This document shows, piece by piece, positions 25,291 to 32,898 of a stretch of 64,000 nucleotides of DNA. The stretch comes from Chloroflexota bacterium. Lineage in GTDB: Bacteria; Chloroflexota; Dehalococcoidia; Bin125. A program made the position numbers and the translations under genes. Under the pieces are notes generated by a model that was given only the letters and a program-made list of their open reading frames with translations, was not told where the DNA came from and did not search any database. The stretch spans positions 126,323-190,322 of the forward strand of contig VXQT01000036.1 of assembly GCA_009838915.1 (NCBI GenBank), read 5' to 3'. Every line of letters starts with the position of its first letter. The first letter of the stretch is position 1.

Positions 25291-26064
25291 ATGACGGTCC
25301 AAGAGGGCGCGCAAGACCAGGACATCGGTCACGACCACGAAGAAGACCAATCTGGCGAGCCCTACGTCAACGAGATTGAGGTCCGCGGACTGATCGTCGG
25401 CGCGTTCCAGGAAAACTGCTGGGTGATCGGCAATCGACGCACACGCGAAGCGATTTGCATCGATCCGGGCGAACAGGCCGACGACATCCTGCACATGGCC
25501 TCGGAGATGGGCGTGACCATCAAGATGATCGCCAACTCGCACGCCCACCTCGATCATGTGCTGGGTGTGCGCGGTGTGCAGTCCGCCGACAACGCCGCCT
25601 TCCTGCTGCACGAGGCCGACCTCGACATCCTCCAGGGCGCCGCAGCCTCAGCCGCCAACTTCGGAATGCAAGTTGAGCAGCCGCCCGACCCCGACCACTA
25701 CATCGATGACGAGCAACGGGTCGAAGTCGACGGCGTCCAACTGCACGTGATCCACACGCCGGGACACACGCGAGGCTCGGTCTGCTTCTACGGACACGGC
25801 GTGTTGTTCTCGGGCGACACGCTGTTTCGTAACAGCATCGGCCGCACCGACTTGCCGGGCGGGGACTACGCGCAGGAGATGTCGTCGATCGTCGACAAGC
25901 TGCTGATGCTGCCCGACGACACGATCGTCCTGCCGGGACACATGGACCAGACCACGCTTGGCGCAGAGCGCACGCAGAATCCGTTTGTCTTGCAGACCCT
26001 CCAGCAGCGCGGGCTGCAACCCGGAGAACGTCAAACGCCGGGCGGCCTGATCCTGCCGAACTGA
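25291..26064 (+). CDS. MBL-fold metallo-hydrolase, glyoxalase II-like
   Basis: 257-aa metallo-beta-lactamase fold hydrolase, YcbL/GloB-like. Metal motifs: SHAHLDHV (HxHxDH), a later His in HVIHTPGHTRGSVCFY, the Asp in LFSGDTLFRNSIGRTDLPGG, and the last His in VLPGHMDQTT. The N-terminus has VGAFQENCWVIG, the typical opening of thioester hydrolases of this group. The ATG at 25291 is used; a longer frame would overlap PAC2. A likely role is hydrolysis of a thiol ester such as S-lactoylglutathione or an analogue, but Chloroflexota generally lack glutathione, so the natural thiol is uncertain. Confidence 0.9.
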   Translation: MTVQEGAQDQDIGHDHEEDQSGEPYVNEIEVRGLIVGAFQENCWVIGNRRTREAICIDPGEQADDILHMASEMGVTIKMIANSHAHLDHVLGVRGVQSADNAAFLLHEADLDILQGAAASAANFGMQVEQPPDPDHYIDDEQRVEVDGVQLHVIHTPGHTRGSVCFYGHGVLFSGDTLFRNSIGRTDLPGGDYAQEMSSIVDKLLMLPDDTIVLPGHMDQTTLGAERTQNPFVLQTLQQRGLQPGERQTPGGLILPN

Positions 26065-26088
26065 AGCCAACCGACAGAGGAGCGTTCA

Positions 26089-26550
26089 ATGACCGACCGA
26101 GCAGCCACGCTGGGCGCGATGCAAGATGCCAAGGCATCACTTGAAGAACGGCTCAGCCGAATCGATGAAGCGCACGGATCGTGGGAGGGCGCCGTCGGAG
26201 AGTGGTCAGTGGCGCAGTTGCTTCAGCACATGCACGGCTGGCTGACTGAGATGACCACGGCGGTCGAGCGCATGAACGCGGGGCAACGCCCGACGCCGGA
26301 GGGCGTCGACTACTCGGACCCGGAGGAGTGGAATCCCCGCTTCGTCGCCGAACGAGGCGAGCAGACCTACGAGCAGGCTCGAGCCGCGTTCGGCGAAGCG
26401 CACGAGGCGTTCGTGAGCGCGGTTGGCCAAGTCGATGCCGGGCGCTTCGGCGAGGGCAAGACAATCAATCGGATGGTCGAAGGAGTGGTCACGCACCACT
26501 ACGCCGAGCACGCGGAAGACCTAGACGCCTTCCTCGGTGGCGAGCACTAG
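26089..26550 (+). CDS. DinB-like / ClbS-DfsB family four-helix protein
   Basis: 153-aa helical-bundle protein of the DinB/YfiT superfamily. The first helix leads to WSVAQLLQHMHGWLTEM with a His pair, and the third helix has VVTHHYAEHAEDLDAFL; these His residues are the usual metal triad positions. The central EEWNPRFVAERG segment matches ClbS/DfsB members. These proteins act as metal-dependent thiol S-transferases or cyclopropane hydrolases; the precise role is not predictable. GAGGAG precedes the ATG; it follows the MBL gene by 24 bp. Confidence 0.8.
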   Translation: MTDRAATLGAMQDAKASLEERLSRIDEAHGSWEGAVGEWSVAQLLQHMHGWLTEMTTAVERMNAGQRPTPEGVDYSDPEEWNPRFVAERGEQTYEQARAAFGEAHEAFVSAVGQVDAGRFGEGKTINRMVEGVVTHHYAEHAEDLDAFLGGEH

Positions 26551-26648
26551 TCCGATCCGTAGCGCCAGAGCGGCGCTGAGGTGATACTTGATCTATTCCA
26601 TACGGATCCCAGCAATTCCCCGGGAGGGGCTGAAACAGAGAGTCAACC

Positions 26649-27119
26649 ATGAGCGATGACGAGAGTCTGATCACGCCAGCAATGGAAGCCGCCGTCGGCT
26701 CCGAGGGCGAACCTCGCCAGGCCACGATCGACAAGGAACTGGTCCAGCGCCTGATGGTCGCACTGGACGAGGACGACGAGGAACTGCTGGCCGCCGTCGA
26801 GGCGGGCGACACCTCGTACCCGATTCCGACGTATGCGCTGCTCACGACCAGCACCTCGCAACGGCAGCTCAACATTCCCGACGCACCAGAGCGAGCCTTG
26901 ATGGCTGCCGACGCCTGGGAAGTCAAGGCCGACATTCACCTCGGCGATACGATGACCATCGTCCCCAGAGTCGCCGACATCCAGGAGCGCATCGGCGGGC
27001 GCGTGGGACACTCGCTCTTCATCCACCACGAGTGGGTCTACACCAACCAGGACGAGGTCGAGGTCGCGCGGGTGCGCCGCACCGTCACGCACTTCCAGCA
27101 GCAGCACACGGGAGAGTAG
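26649..27119 (+). CDS. Hot-dog fold protein, FAS1-like dehydratase / MaoC N-terminal type
   Basis: 156-aa hot-dog protein resembling the non-catalytic N-terminal half of MaoC-type dehydratases (FAS1-DH region). IPTYALLTTSTSQRQLN, MAADAWEVKADIHLGDTMTI and HSLFIHHEWVYTNQ-VARVRRTVTHF mark the family. In two-component (R)-hydratases, such as actinobacterial HadAB or ChsH1-ChsH2, this type pairs with a MaoC partner. Two further hot-dog genes follow immediately (gaps of 7 and 14 bp), forming a three-gene unit. Confidence 0.82.
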   Translation: MSDDESLITPAMEAAVGSEGEPRQATIDKELVQRLMVALDEDDEELLAAVEAGDTSYPIPTYALLTTSTSQRQLNIPDAPERALMAADAWEVKADIHLGDTMTIVPRVADIQERIGGRVGHSLFIHHEWVYTNQDEVEVARVRRTVTHFQQQHTGE

Positions 27120-27126
27120 GTAGCCG

Positions 27127-27543
27127 ATGACACTCGATTACGACGCGCTGCACGAAGGCGTCGAACTCCCGACCGAACATCGAACGCCGACGACCGAACA
27201 GGTCGTCGCCTTCTGCAACGCCACCGGGAACCAGGGACCGCAGTTTCTCGACCCCGAGTTCGCCAAGGAGCGTATGGGCCTGCCCGGACCAATCATCCCC
27301 GGCAACATGAAGCAGGGATTCCTCGATCAGTACCTGCGCCGTCACTTCGGCCGCCATCAGATCACGCGGCTGCAGCTCAACCATCGAAGGCCCGATGTGC
27401 ACAACGTCGAAATGACAATCGGCGGCGAAGTGACGCGCACCTACGATGCCGACGGGCGGCGCATGGTCGACCTGGAGATTCACATCGACAATCCACAGGG
27501 CGACCGCTCCGTGCGCGGCGCCGCCAGCATCGCCTACGACTAG
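27127..27543 (+). CDS. MaoC-like hot-dog protein lacking the catalytic dyad
   Basis: 138-aa MaoC-like protein. The hydratase motif, normally GDxNPxHxD, reads GNQGPQFLD: the catalytic Asp is Asn and the His is Phe, and the following IxHGM segment is IIPGNM. The overall fold elements (LDPEFAKERMGLPGPII, MTIGGEVTRTYD, VDLEIHIDNPQG) are intact. It therefore probably binds an acyl group without the usual hydration chemistry, or serves as a structural partner. It is second in the hot-dog trio. Confidence 0.8.
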   Translation: MTLDYDALHEGVELPTEHRTPTTEQVVAFCNATGNQGPQFLDPEFAKERMGLPGPIIPGNMKQGFLDQYLRRHFGRHQITRLQLNHRRPDVHNVEMTIGGEVTRTYDADGRRMVDLEIHIDNPQGDRSVRGAASIAYD

Positions 27544-27557
27544 CGCAGGACTGCTCG

Positions 27558-27989
27558 GTGCCGCTACCGCGCCTGATCGATCTCGGCGATTTGCGCGAGG
27601 GCACGCCGTTGCCCGAACGTGTACTCGCGCCCGGCATCATGGATGTCGCAAAGTTCATCGGCGGGGCAGGATTCGCGATTCCGATCTTCCTCGATCCGGC
27701 CGCCGCCCGCGACACGGGACTGGACGGACCGGTGATTCCAGCCGAGTACAAGTCAGCCTTCCTGCTCGGATACCTGCGGCAACTGGCGCGGCCCGACGGC
27801 CGCATCCTGCGCTTGCAGTCCGGATTCCGGCGTCCCGACTATCACGGCAACCGGTTCACTATCGGCGGCCAGGTGACGAGAGTCGATAGTGTCGAAGGCG
27901 GCCGCGAGGTGAACCTCGAACTCTGGCTCGAGCAGGCGACGGGCGAGCGCAGCGTGCGCTCTTCGGCGGTCATTCTGCTGCCTCATTGA
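27558..27989 (+). CDS. MaoC-like hot-dog protein lacking the catalytic dyad (third of trio)
   Basis: 143-aa hot-dog protein starting at GTG 27558. The motif region reads GGAGFAIPIFLDP, so the catalytic Asp and His positions are Ala and Phe. FLDPAAARDTGLDGPVIPAEYK parallels the second protein's FLDPEFAKERMGLPGPIIPGNMK, indicating duplication. FTIGGQVTRVDSVEGGREVNLELW gives the central strands. Its stop is followed at once by a perfect CCCGCGG/CCGCGGG inverted repeat and by the converging pmbA gene. Confidence 0.78.
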   Translation: MPLPRLIDLGDLREGTPLPERVLAPGIMDVAKFIGGAGFAIPIFLDPAAARDTGLDGPVIPAEYKSAFLLGYLRQLARPDGRILRLQSGFRRPDYHGNRFTIGGQVTRVDSVEGGREVNLELWLEQATGERSVRSSAVILLPH

Positions 27990-28004
27990 CCCGCGGACCG
28001 CGGG
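27990..28004. terminator. Short GC inverted repeat between converging genes
   Basis: CCCGCGG-A-CCGCGGG fills the space between the stop codons of the third hot-dog gene (+) and the pmbA gene (-). The stem is short and has no T-run, so termination is only a possibility. Confidence 0.35.
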
Positions 28005-28005
28005 C

Positions 28006-29376
28006 TCACGCGCCGCTGACGGTCATCCGCGACATACGCAGCGTGGGCGACGAGGTGGATCCGAACCACTGCGCGTCGCTGCCGACCGCATCGATCCGCT
28101 CAAGCATCTCCAGCAGATTGCCCGAGACGTTGATCTCCTGCACCGGCTCGGCGAGTTCGCCGTTGCGAATCCAGATGCCGGCAGCGCCGCGCGAGAAGTC
28201 ACCGGTCGTGTAGTTGACGCCAAACCCCATCAGCGTGGTCAGGTAGAGACCGTCCTCAACATCGCCGATGATCCGCTCGGGCGCCGTCTCGCCCGCTTCG
28301 ATGCTGAGGTTGCCGCTGCCGATCTGCGGCAACCCGCCGACGCTGCGCCAGGCCGAACCGGTACTCGCCGCTTCCAGCCGGCGCGCGTTGTAGGAGTCGA
28401 ACAGGAAGCCCTGGAAGACGCCCGACTCGATCAACGCGTTGCGCCTCGTGACCACGCCCTCGCCGTCGAATGGTCTTGAGCCGAGCCGTCCGCTCAACGT
28501 GCCGTCGTCGACGATGGTCAGCAGCGGCGAGGCAATCTCCTCTTGTTCACGCTCGGCGAGAAAGGTTGCCCGCCGGTAGAGCGCCTCTCCGCTGGCCGCG
28601 CCGGACACTATGCCGGCCAGACCTGCCGCCATGCGCGGCTCCCAGACCACCGGTACCTCGCAGGTTGACGCCTTGGCCGCGCCAAGCTGTCGCAGTGCCC
28701 GCGCGGCAGCCTCGCGGCCAACTTCGGCCGCGTCATCAAGCCGGTGCAGCGAACGCTCCGACGTCGACCAGCCCGCGTTGCGCATCTGGCCGTCTTCCTC
28801 TTGCGCCATCACCTCGACCCACATCGAGGCGGACGTGTCGGCGTACGTCCCGGAGAATCCGTTGGTGTCGACCAGCGCAAAACTGCTCACGCTCGTGCTG
28901 AAGGCCGCGCCGCCGCTGTTGCTGATTCGCGCGTCAGCGTCCAGCGCCGATTGCTCACAGACCATCGCCTGTTGCAGGCGATGATCGCCGTCGAGTTCGG
29001 GAATCTGCTCATCGAACAGCGCGAGTTGCGGTTCGCTGCGCGCCTGCGTCCCAGGATCGGCGAGTCCGGCGAATGGATCGTGTTCGGAGATCTGCGCCAG
29101 TTCCATCGCCGTGCGCACCGCTTCGTTGAGCGCGGCATCGCTGACATCGCTCGTCGAGACCGTGGCCTGCCGGCCTCCGAGGATGACGCGCAGACCGACC
29201 GAGCGCGCAGTCGACTCCGAGACTTTCTCCAGCTTTTGCAACCGCACGGTGGTGGATGCGTTGGTTGATGACACGGCAACCGCGTCAGCCTGATCGGCGC
29301 CCGCTGCTTCCGCCATCGCCAGGATTCGGGAAGCGAGTTCCAGCGGTTCCGTCGAGAACGTCGGGGCGGCCATCAC
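28006..29376 (-). CDS. pmbA: TldE/PmbA family metalloprotease subunit
   Basis: 456-aa partner subunit of the TldD/TldE complex, which cleaves unstructured peptides and leader peptides (microcin B17 maturation and CcdA degradation in E. coli). Family segments: TVRLQKLEKVSESTARSVGLRVI, GFSGTYADTSASMWVEVMA, the glycine-rich GLAGIVSGAASGEALYRRATFL and VNYTTGDFSRGAAGIWIRNG near the end. As expected for TldE it lacks the HExxxH motif. The start overlaps the tldD stop by 4 bp. No RiPP precursor or biosynthetic gene is adjacent, so a housekeeping protease role is more likely. Confidence 0.92.
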   Translation of the reverse strand: MMAAPTFSTEPLELASRILAMAEAAGADQADAVAVSSTNASTTVRLQKLEKVSESTARSVGLRVILGGRQATVSTSDVSDAALNEAVRTAMELAQISEHDPFAGLADPGTQARSEPQLALFDEQIPELDGDHRLQQAMVCEQSALDADARISNSGGAAFSTSVSSFALVDTNGFSGTYADTSASMWVEVMAQEEDGQMRNAGWSTSERSLHRLDDAAEVGREAAARALRQLGAAKASTCEVPVVWEPRMAAGLAGIVSGAASGEALYRRATFLAEREQEEIASPLLTIVDDGTLSGRLGSRPFDGEGVVTRRNALIESGVFQGFLFDSYNARRLEAASTGSAWRSVGGLPQIGSGNLSIEAGETAPERIIGDVEDGLYLTTLMGFGVNYTTGDFSRGAAGIWIRNGELAEPVQEINVSGNLLEMLERIDAVGSDAQWFGSTSSPTLRMSRMTVSGA

Positions 29377-30839
29377 GCCGACATCCCTGCGCCCGAGCGC
29401 ATCTGGGTCCCGCCGACCGTGATCCCCGAGACGAGCACCGTGGGAATCCCCACGCCGACCGGCACCGATTGTCCTGACTTACCGCAAGTCCAGCGTCCGT
29501 CCGACATTTCCAGGTCGTGGCCCACGCCGGTGACCTTGGAGAGCACGTCCGGCCCGTTGCCGATCAGGTTCACGTCGCGAATCGGCGCGGTAATCTGCCC
29601 GTCCTCAATCAGGTAGCCCTCGGTCACCGAGAAGACGAAATCCCCGTTCGTGATGTTGACCTGCCCGCCGCTGAACGCCTTGCAGAAGATGCCGTAGTCA
29701 ACGCGCCGAACCAGATCCTCGGGGTCGTCGTCGCCCGCTGTCATGTACGTGTTCGTCATCCGCGGCATGGGCGCGTGCCGGAACGACTGCCGGCGACCAT
29801 TGCCCGAGGGCGTAACGCTGAAGTGGTCCGAGGAGATCCGATCCTGCATGTAGGCGGCGAGCTGGCCGTTCTCGATCAGCAGGTTGCGCCCTGCAAGTTC
29901 GCCCTCGTCGTCGATGTTGACCGAGCCGCGCGAGCGGTCGAGTGTGGCGTCGTCAATCACTGTGACCAGTTCCGACGCGACCGGCTGGCCGATCCGGTTG
30001 GAGTAGTTCGAGGTGCCCTTGCGATTGAAGTCTGCTTCAAGTCCGTGCCCCACTGCTTCGTGCAGCAGAATGCCCGAGTCTCCGGCAGCGAGCACGACCG
30101 GGAACGTGCCGGCCGGCGCCTCCCGCGCCTCCTGTTGCAGCACCGCCTGGCGGGCCGCCTCCTCGGCCAGTGACTCGGGCGATTGATCGTTGAAGTAGGC
30201 CATGCCCATGCGTCCCCCGCCGCCCCAACGCGCGTTGCGGCGCTCGCCGTCCAACTCGGAGAGACAGGACACGTTGAATCGCAGCAGCGGCTGGTAATCG
30301 GCAACCATCCGTCCGTCGCTGCGGACGATCAACACGCGTTTCTCTTCATCGACCATCGACGCGTCCACACGGGCGATGCTGGAATGCCAGGCGCGCGCTG
30401 CTTGATCGGCGCGGCGCAGCAACTCGACCTTCTCGGCCAGCGGCGTGGAAGTGCTGGGCGATGCGATCGCGTAGCGGTCGGCAGAGTAGGACTCAGCCGT
30501 CACGTCGACCGGCTCGGCGTCCCGTGACCCGTGGGCAATCTGGGCAGCGGTCTCGGCCGCGCGGCGCATCGCGTCGGGCGAGAGATCCTCGGTGTAGGCG
30601 TAGCCGATTGCGTCCCCTTCGACCACGCGGATGCCGACCCCCTGCGAGAGCGACGCCTGGGTCGATTTGACCTGTTGATCCTCGAAACTGAGCGACCCGG
30701 ATCGCTTGTGCTCGAAGTACAACTCGGCAAACGAACCGCCCCGGCCGAGTGCGGAAGCCAGGACGGACTCGGCGGCCGCTTCGTCAACGCCGAGTTGGCT
30801 GGCGTAGAAGCCGATCACGTCGGCTGGGGTATCGCTCAT
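29373..30839 (-). CDS. tldD: TldD metalloprotease catalytic subunit
   Basis: 488-aa zinc protease subunit. The HExxxH motif is HEAVGH at 260-265, inside the conserved GILLHEAVGHGLEADFNRKG region; the downstream Cys-containing segment ICKAFSGGQVNITNGDFVFSV and the C-terminal CGKSGQSVPVGVG, with the metal-site Cys, are present. The N-terminal ~200 residues give the long beta-sheet half of the pincer. TldD forms a heterodimer with the TldE encoded downstream. GAGAGGA precedes the ATG. Confidence 0.94.
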   Translation of the reverse strand: MSDTPADVIGFYASQLGVDEAAAESVLASALGRGGSFAELYFEHKRSGSLSFEDQQVKSTQASLSQGVGIRVVEGDAIGYAYTEDLSPDAMRRAAETAAQIAHGSRDAEPVDVTAESYSADRYAIASPSTSTPLAEKVELLRRADQAARAWHSSIARVDASMVDEEKRVLIVRSDGRMVADYQPLLRFNVSCLSELDGERRNARWGGGGRMGMAYFNDQSPESLAEEAARQAVLQQEAREAPAGTFPVVLAAGDSGILLHEAVGHGLEADFNRKGTSNYSNRIGQPVASELVTVIDDATLDRSRGSVNIDDEGELAGRNLLIENGQLAAYMQDRISSDHFSVTPSGNGRRQSFRHAPMPRMTNTYMTAGDDDPEDLVRRVDYGIFCKAFSGGQVNITNGDFVFSVTEGYLIEDGQITAPIRDVNLIGNGPDVLSKVTGVGHDLEMSDGRWTCGKSGQSVPVGVGIPTVLVSGITVGGTQMRSGAGMSA

Positions 30840-30869
30840 CTGGAATCCTCTCGTCGGGATTCGCCGCCG

Positions 30870-32054
30870 TCAGTTGGGCAGCGCGCCGCCGGCGCGGAGC
30901 GCGGCGATGTCGTCCACGCTATAGCCGCACTCCGCGAGAATCGAGTCGGCGTCGGCGTTGAGTTCAGGTGCCCGGCCTTGCACCGTGCCAGGAGTCTCCG
31001 AGAACGTCCACGGCAGACCGGTCACCCGGCGCGTGCCGTAACGAGGATCGGGAATCTCGGTCAGGTAGCCATTCGCCCAGACCTGCTCAGACGCCTCGAC
31101 ATCGGCATAACTGTTGACCGGGGCCGACGGAATGTCCGCCCCGCGCAGCCGTCGCAACCACTCATCCCGATCCGCCGAGGCGAAACAGTCTTCGAGCAGC
31201 GCTTCGAGGTCGGCGCTGTGCTTCAGCCGTGCAGGCGCGGTCGCGAAGCGCTCGTCCCGCTCCCACTCGGGATGCCCCATCAGTTCGCAGAGCGCGCGCC
31301 AGTTCTTCGCATCCACGACGCCAATCACCAGCGAGCGGCCATCGGACGTCTCGTAGAAGGTGAACGTCGGCATCCGCCGCCTGCGCATATGCGGCTGTTC
31401 GCCGTCATGGAGGAATCCGGTGAGGTAAACCGACTGCAGCGCGATCTGCGAGCCCAGCAACGACACGTCCACATGCTGTCCGCGGCCGGTGTCTTTGGCT
31501 GCGATCAGTCCCGCCAGCATGGCGATACAGGCCTGCATCGCGCCGACCTGATCGGCGAACCCGCCCGGGAGCGTGCGCGGCTCCGCATCGTCGCCGAGCG
31601 CCTGCAGCGACATCACGCCGCCCGTCGCCTGGCCGATCACGTCGTAGCCAGGTTCGCCAACTTGCGGTCCCCGCGATCCGAAGGCCGAGGCAGACACCAT
31701 GACGATGCGCGGATTGCGCTCGCTCAGCGTCTCGTAGCCGATTCCCAGCCGGTCCATGACGCCGGGACGGTAGTTCTCGATCACGCCGTCGCAACGCTCG
31801 GACATCTTCAGCACCGCCTCGACAGCGGGCGCCTTCCTGAGGTTCAAGACGATTGACCGCTTGCCCCTGCCATGCGCCTCGAAGTAGCGGGAGAACCCAT
31901 CCGCGGAGAGATCGGAGCCTCGGCCCGGATCGCCGCCTGGCGGCTCTACTTTCCAGATTTCCGCGCCCAGGTCGGAGAGTTGCACCGTGGCAAACGGCCC
32001 CTGTTGGTATCGCGTGAAGTCGAGGATTCGATATCCGTCCAGCGGTCCCGGCAT
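30870..32054 (-). CDS. Family III CoA-transferase (CaiB/BaiF)
   Basis: 394-aa CaiB/BaiF CoA-transferase. The catalytic Asp168 lies in PGGFADQVGAMQA at the position equivalent to Asp169 of formyl-CoA transferase. Other marks are ILDFTRYQQGPFATVQLSDLGAE at the start (core: DLGAEIWKVEPP), VIENYRPGVMDRLG and GEPGYDVIGQATGGVM. It moves CoA between an acyl-CoA and a carboxylate such as formate, oxalate, succinate, mesaconate or carnitine; the pair cannot be named. It is upstream of tldD (30 bp) and divergent from a small gene. Confidence 0.92.
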   Translation of the reverse strand: MPGPLDGYRILDFTRYQQGPFATVQLSDLGAEIWKVEPPGGDPGRGSDLSADGFSRYFEAHGRGKRSIVLNLRKAPAVEAVLKMSERCDGVIENYRPGVMDRLGIGYETLSERNPRIVMVSASAFGSRGPQVGEPGYDVIGQATGGVMSLQALGDDAEPRTLPGGFADQVGAMQACIAMLAGLIAAKDTGRGQHVDVSLLGSQIALQSVYLTGFLHDGEQPHMRRRRMPTFTFYETSDGRSLVIGVVDAKNWRALCELMGHPEWERDERFATAPARLKHSADLEALLEDCFASADRDEWLRRLRGADIPSAPVNSYADVEASEQVWANGYLTEIPDPRYGTRRVTGLPWTFSETPGTVQGRAPELNADADSILAECGYSVDDIAALRAGGALPN

Positions 32055-32107
32055 GTCGGTGTTGCCCTGCGCTCATACCCAACGTCGTGTGTCGCTCACG
32101 GGCAGGA

Positions 32108-32113
32108 TACCGT
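32108..32113 (+). promoter_or_regulatory. -10 box TACCGT before a small gene
   Basis: TACCGT with six bases (tgccct) before the ATG at 32120 and no ribosome-binding sequence, repeating the leaderless pattern of this window. Confidence 0.35.
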
Positions 32114-32119
32114 TGCCCT

Positions 32120-32374
32120 ATGCCGCCGCGAGTGCGATTGACGCCGGACGAGACTGCGCGCCTGCCCCGTCTGCTGGCCCGTGTTGACACACTTCGCGCC
32201 TCCTTCCCCGTCCACACCGGCGCCTCAGGCCAGGCAGCCTGGATTCGCGAGCAGTACACCGACGGACAGCCCCCGTCGCTGAACCTGATCACCCTGCTGC
32301 TCTTCGAGCACGGTGTGCACCGTTCGACGGAACAGGTGGCGCAAGACCTCGCTATGCTGCGTGAGGAATCCTGA
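32120..32374 (+). CDS. Small hypothetical protein
   Basis: 84-aa protein, not recognised. It is rich in Arg/Leu at the start (PRVRLTPDETARLPRLLARVD) and has a helical C-terminus ending EQVAQDLAMLREES. No signal peptide, membrane segment or Cys motif. The ATG at 32120 is six bases after a -10-like box. It lies 22 bp before the SnoaL-like gene on the same strand, which supports its being a real gene; codon third positions are GC-rich as in neighbours. Confidence 0.5.
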   Translation: MPPRVRLTPDETARLPRLLARVDTLRASFPVHTGASGQAAWIREQYTDGQPPSLNLITLLLFEHGVHRSTEQVAQDLAMLREES

Positions 32375-32396
32375 ATCCACTCCGGAAGGAACTCAT

Positions 32397-32789
32397 ATGG
32401 CACTCGACGCAGCGGACAAGATGGAGATTCTGGAGCTCGCGGCGCGCTACAACCATGCCATCGACTTCGGCGACGGTGAAGCGTGGGCTGGCACGTTCAC
32501 CGAGGACGGCGTCTTCAACGGCGGACCGCAGCCAGTGAGCGGCCATGTCGCGCTGGCCCAGTTTGTCGCCGGCTTCGGCCAGCAGATGGCGGGCGCTCGG
32601 CATTGGACCAACAACCACATCGTCGACGGCGATGGCGATTCCGCCACCCACTCCTGCTACCTGAACCTGGTCCAGACCAAGGATGGCGGCAACAGCATCA
32701 TCACCGGCGTCTACAACGACAAGCTGGCCAAGGTCAACGGCCAGTGGCGCTTCACGGAGCGCAACGTCACCCCGGACGCCCGCGATTAA
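32397..32789 (+). CDS. SnoaL-like / NTF2-fold protein
   Basis: 130-aa cone-shaped alpha+beta protein of the NTF2-like superfamily. EILELAARYNHAIDFGDGEAWAGTFTEDGVFNG is the characteristic first helix-strand pair (core: FTEDGVF), followed by GHVALAQFVAGFGQQM and RHWTNNHIVDGDGDSATH. Family members are polyketide cyclases, steroid isomerases, dehydratases or ring-hydroxylating dioxygenase small-subunit relatives. The function here is unknown. The ATG at 32397 has GGAAGGA upstream; a longer frame from 32313 would overlap the previous gene. Confidence 0.82.
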   Translation: MALDAADKMEILELAARYNHAIDFGDGEAWAGTFTEDGVFNGGPQPVSGHVALAQFVAGFGQQMAGARHWTNNHIVDGDGDSATHSCYLNLVQTKDGGNSIITGVYNDKLAKVNGQWRFTERNVTPDARD

Positions 32790-32810
32790 TCACCTGCCTC
32801 AAGACAACGC

Positions 32811-32864
32811 GACGCGCCCTCCGCCGTCTCGCCAGGAACAAGTGGCGATAGCGGAAGGCGCGTC
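32811..32864. terminator. Large imperfect hairpin between converging genes
   Basis: Outer arms GACGCGCCCTCCGC (32811-32824) and GCGGAAGGCGCGTC (32851-32864) pair over 14 bp with one mismatch; inner arms TCGCCA (32829-32834) and TGGCGA (32843-32848) pair fully around an 8-nt loop. It lies in the 109-bp space between the stop codons of the SnoaL-like gene (+) and the LysM gene (-), the position of a bidirectional terminator. No U-tract is evident. Confidence 0.6.
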
Positions 32865-32898
32865 TGTTGCGTCCCGGTGGGGCCGAGAAGCGCAGGCC

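Noticed and set aside
28006-30839. A RiPP maturation locus around tldD/pmbA
   Set aside because: No precursor peptide, YcaO, radical SAM or transporter gene is adjacent; the pair stands alone as in many genomes.
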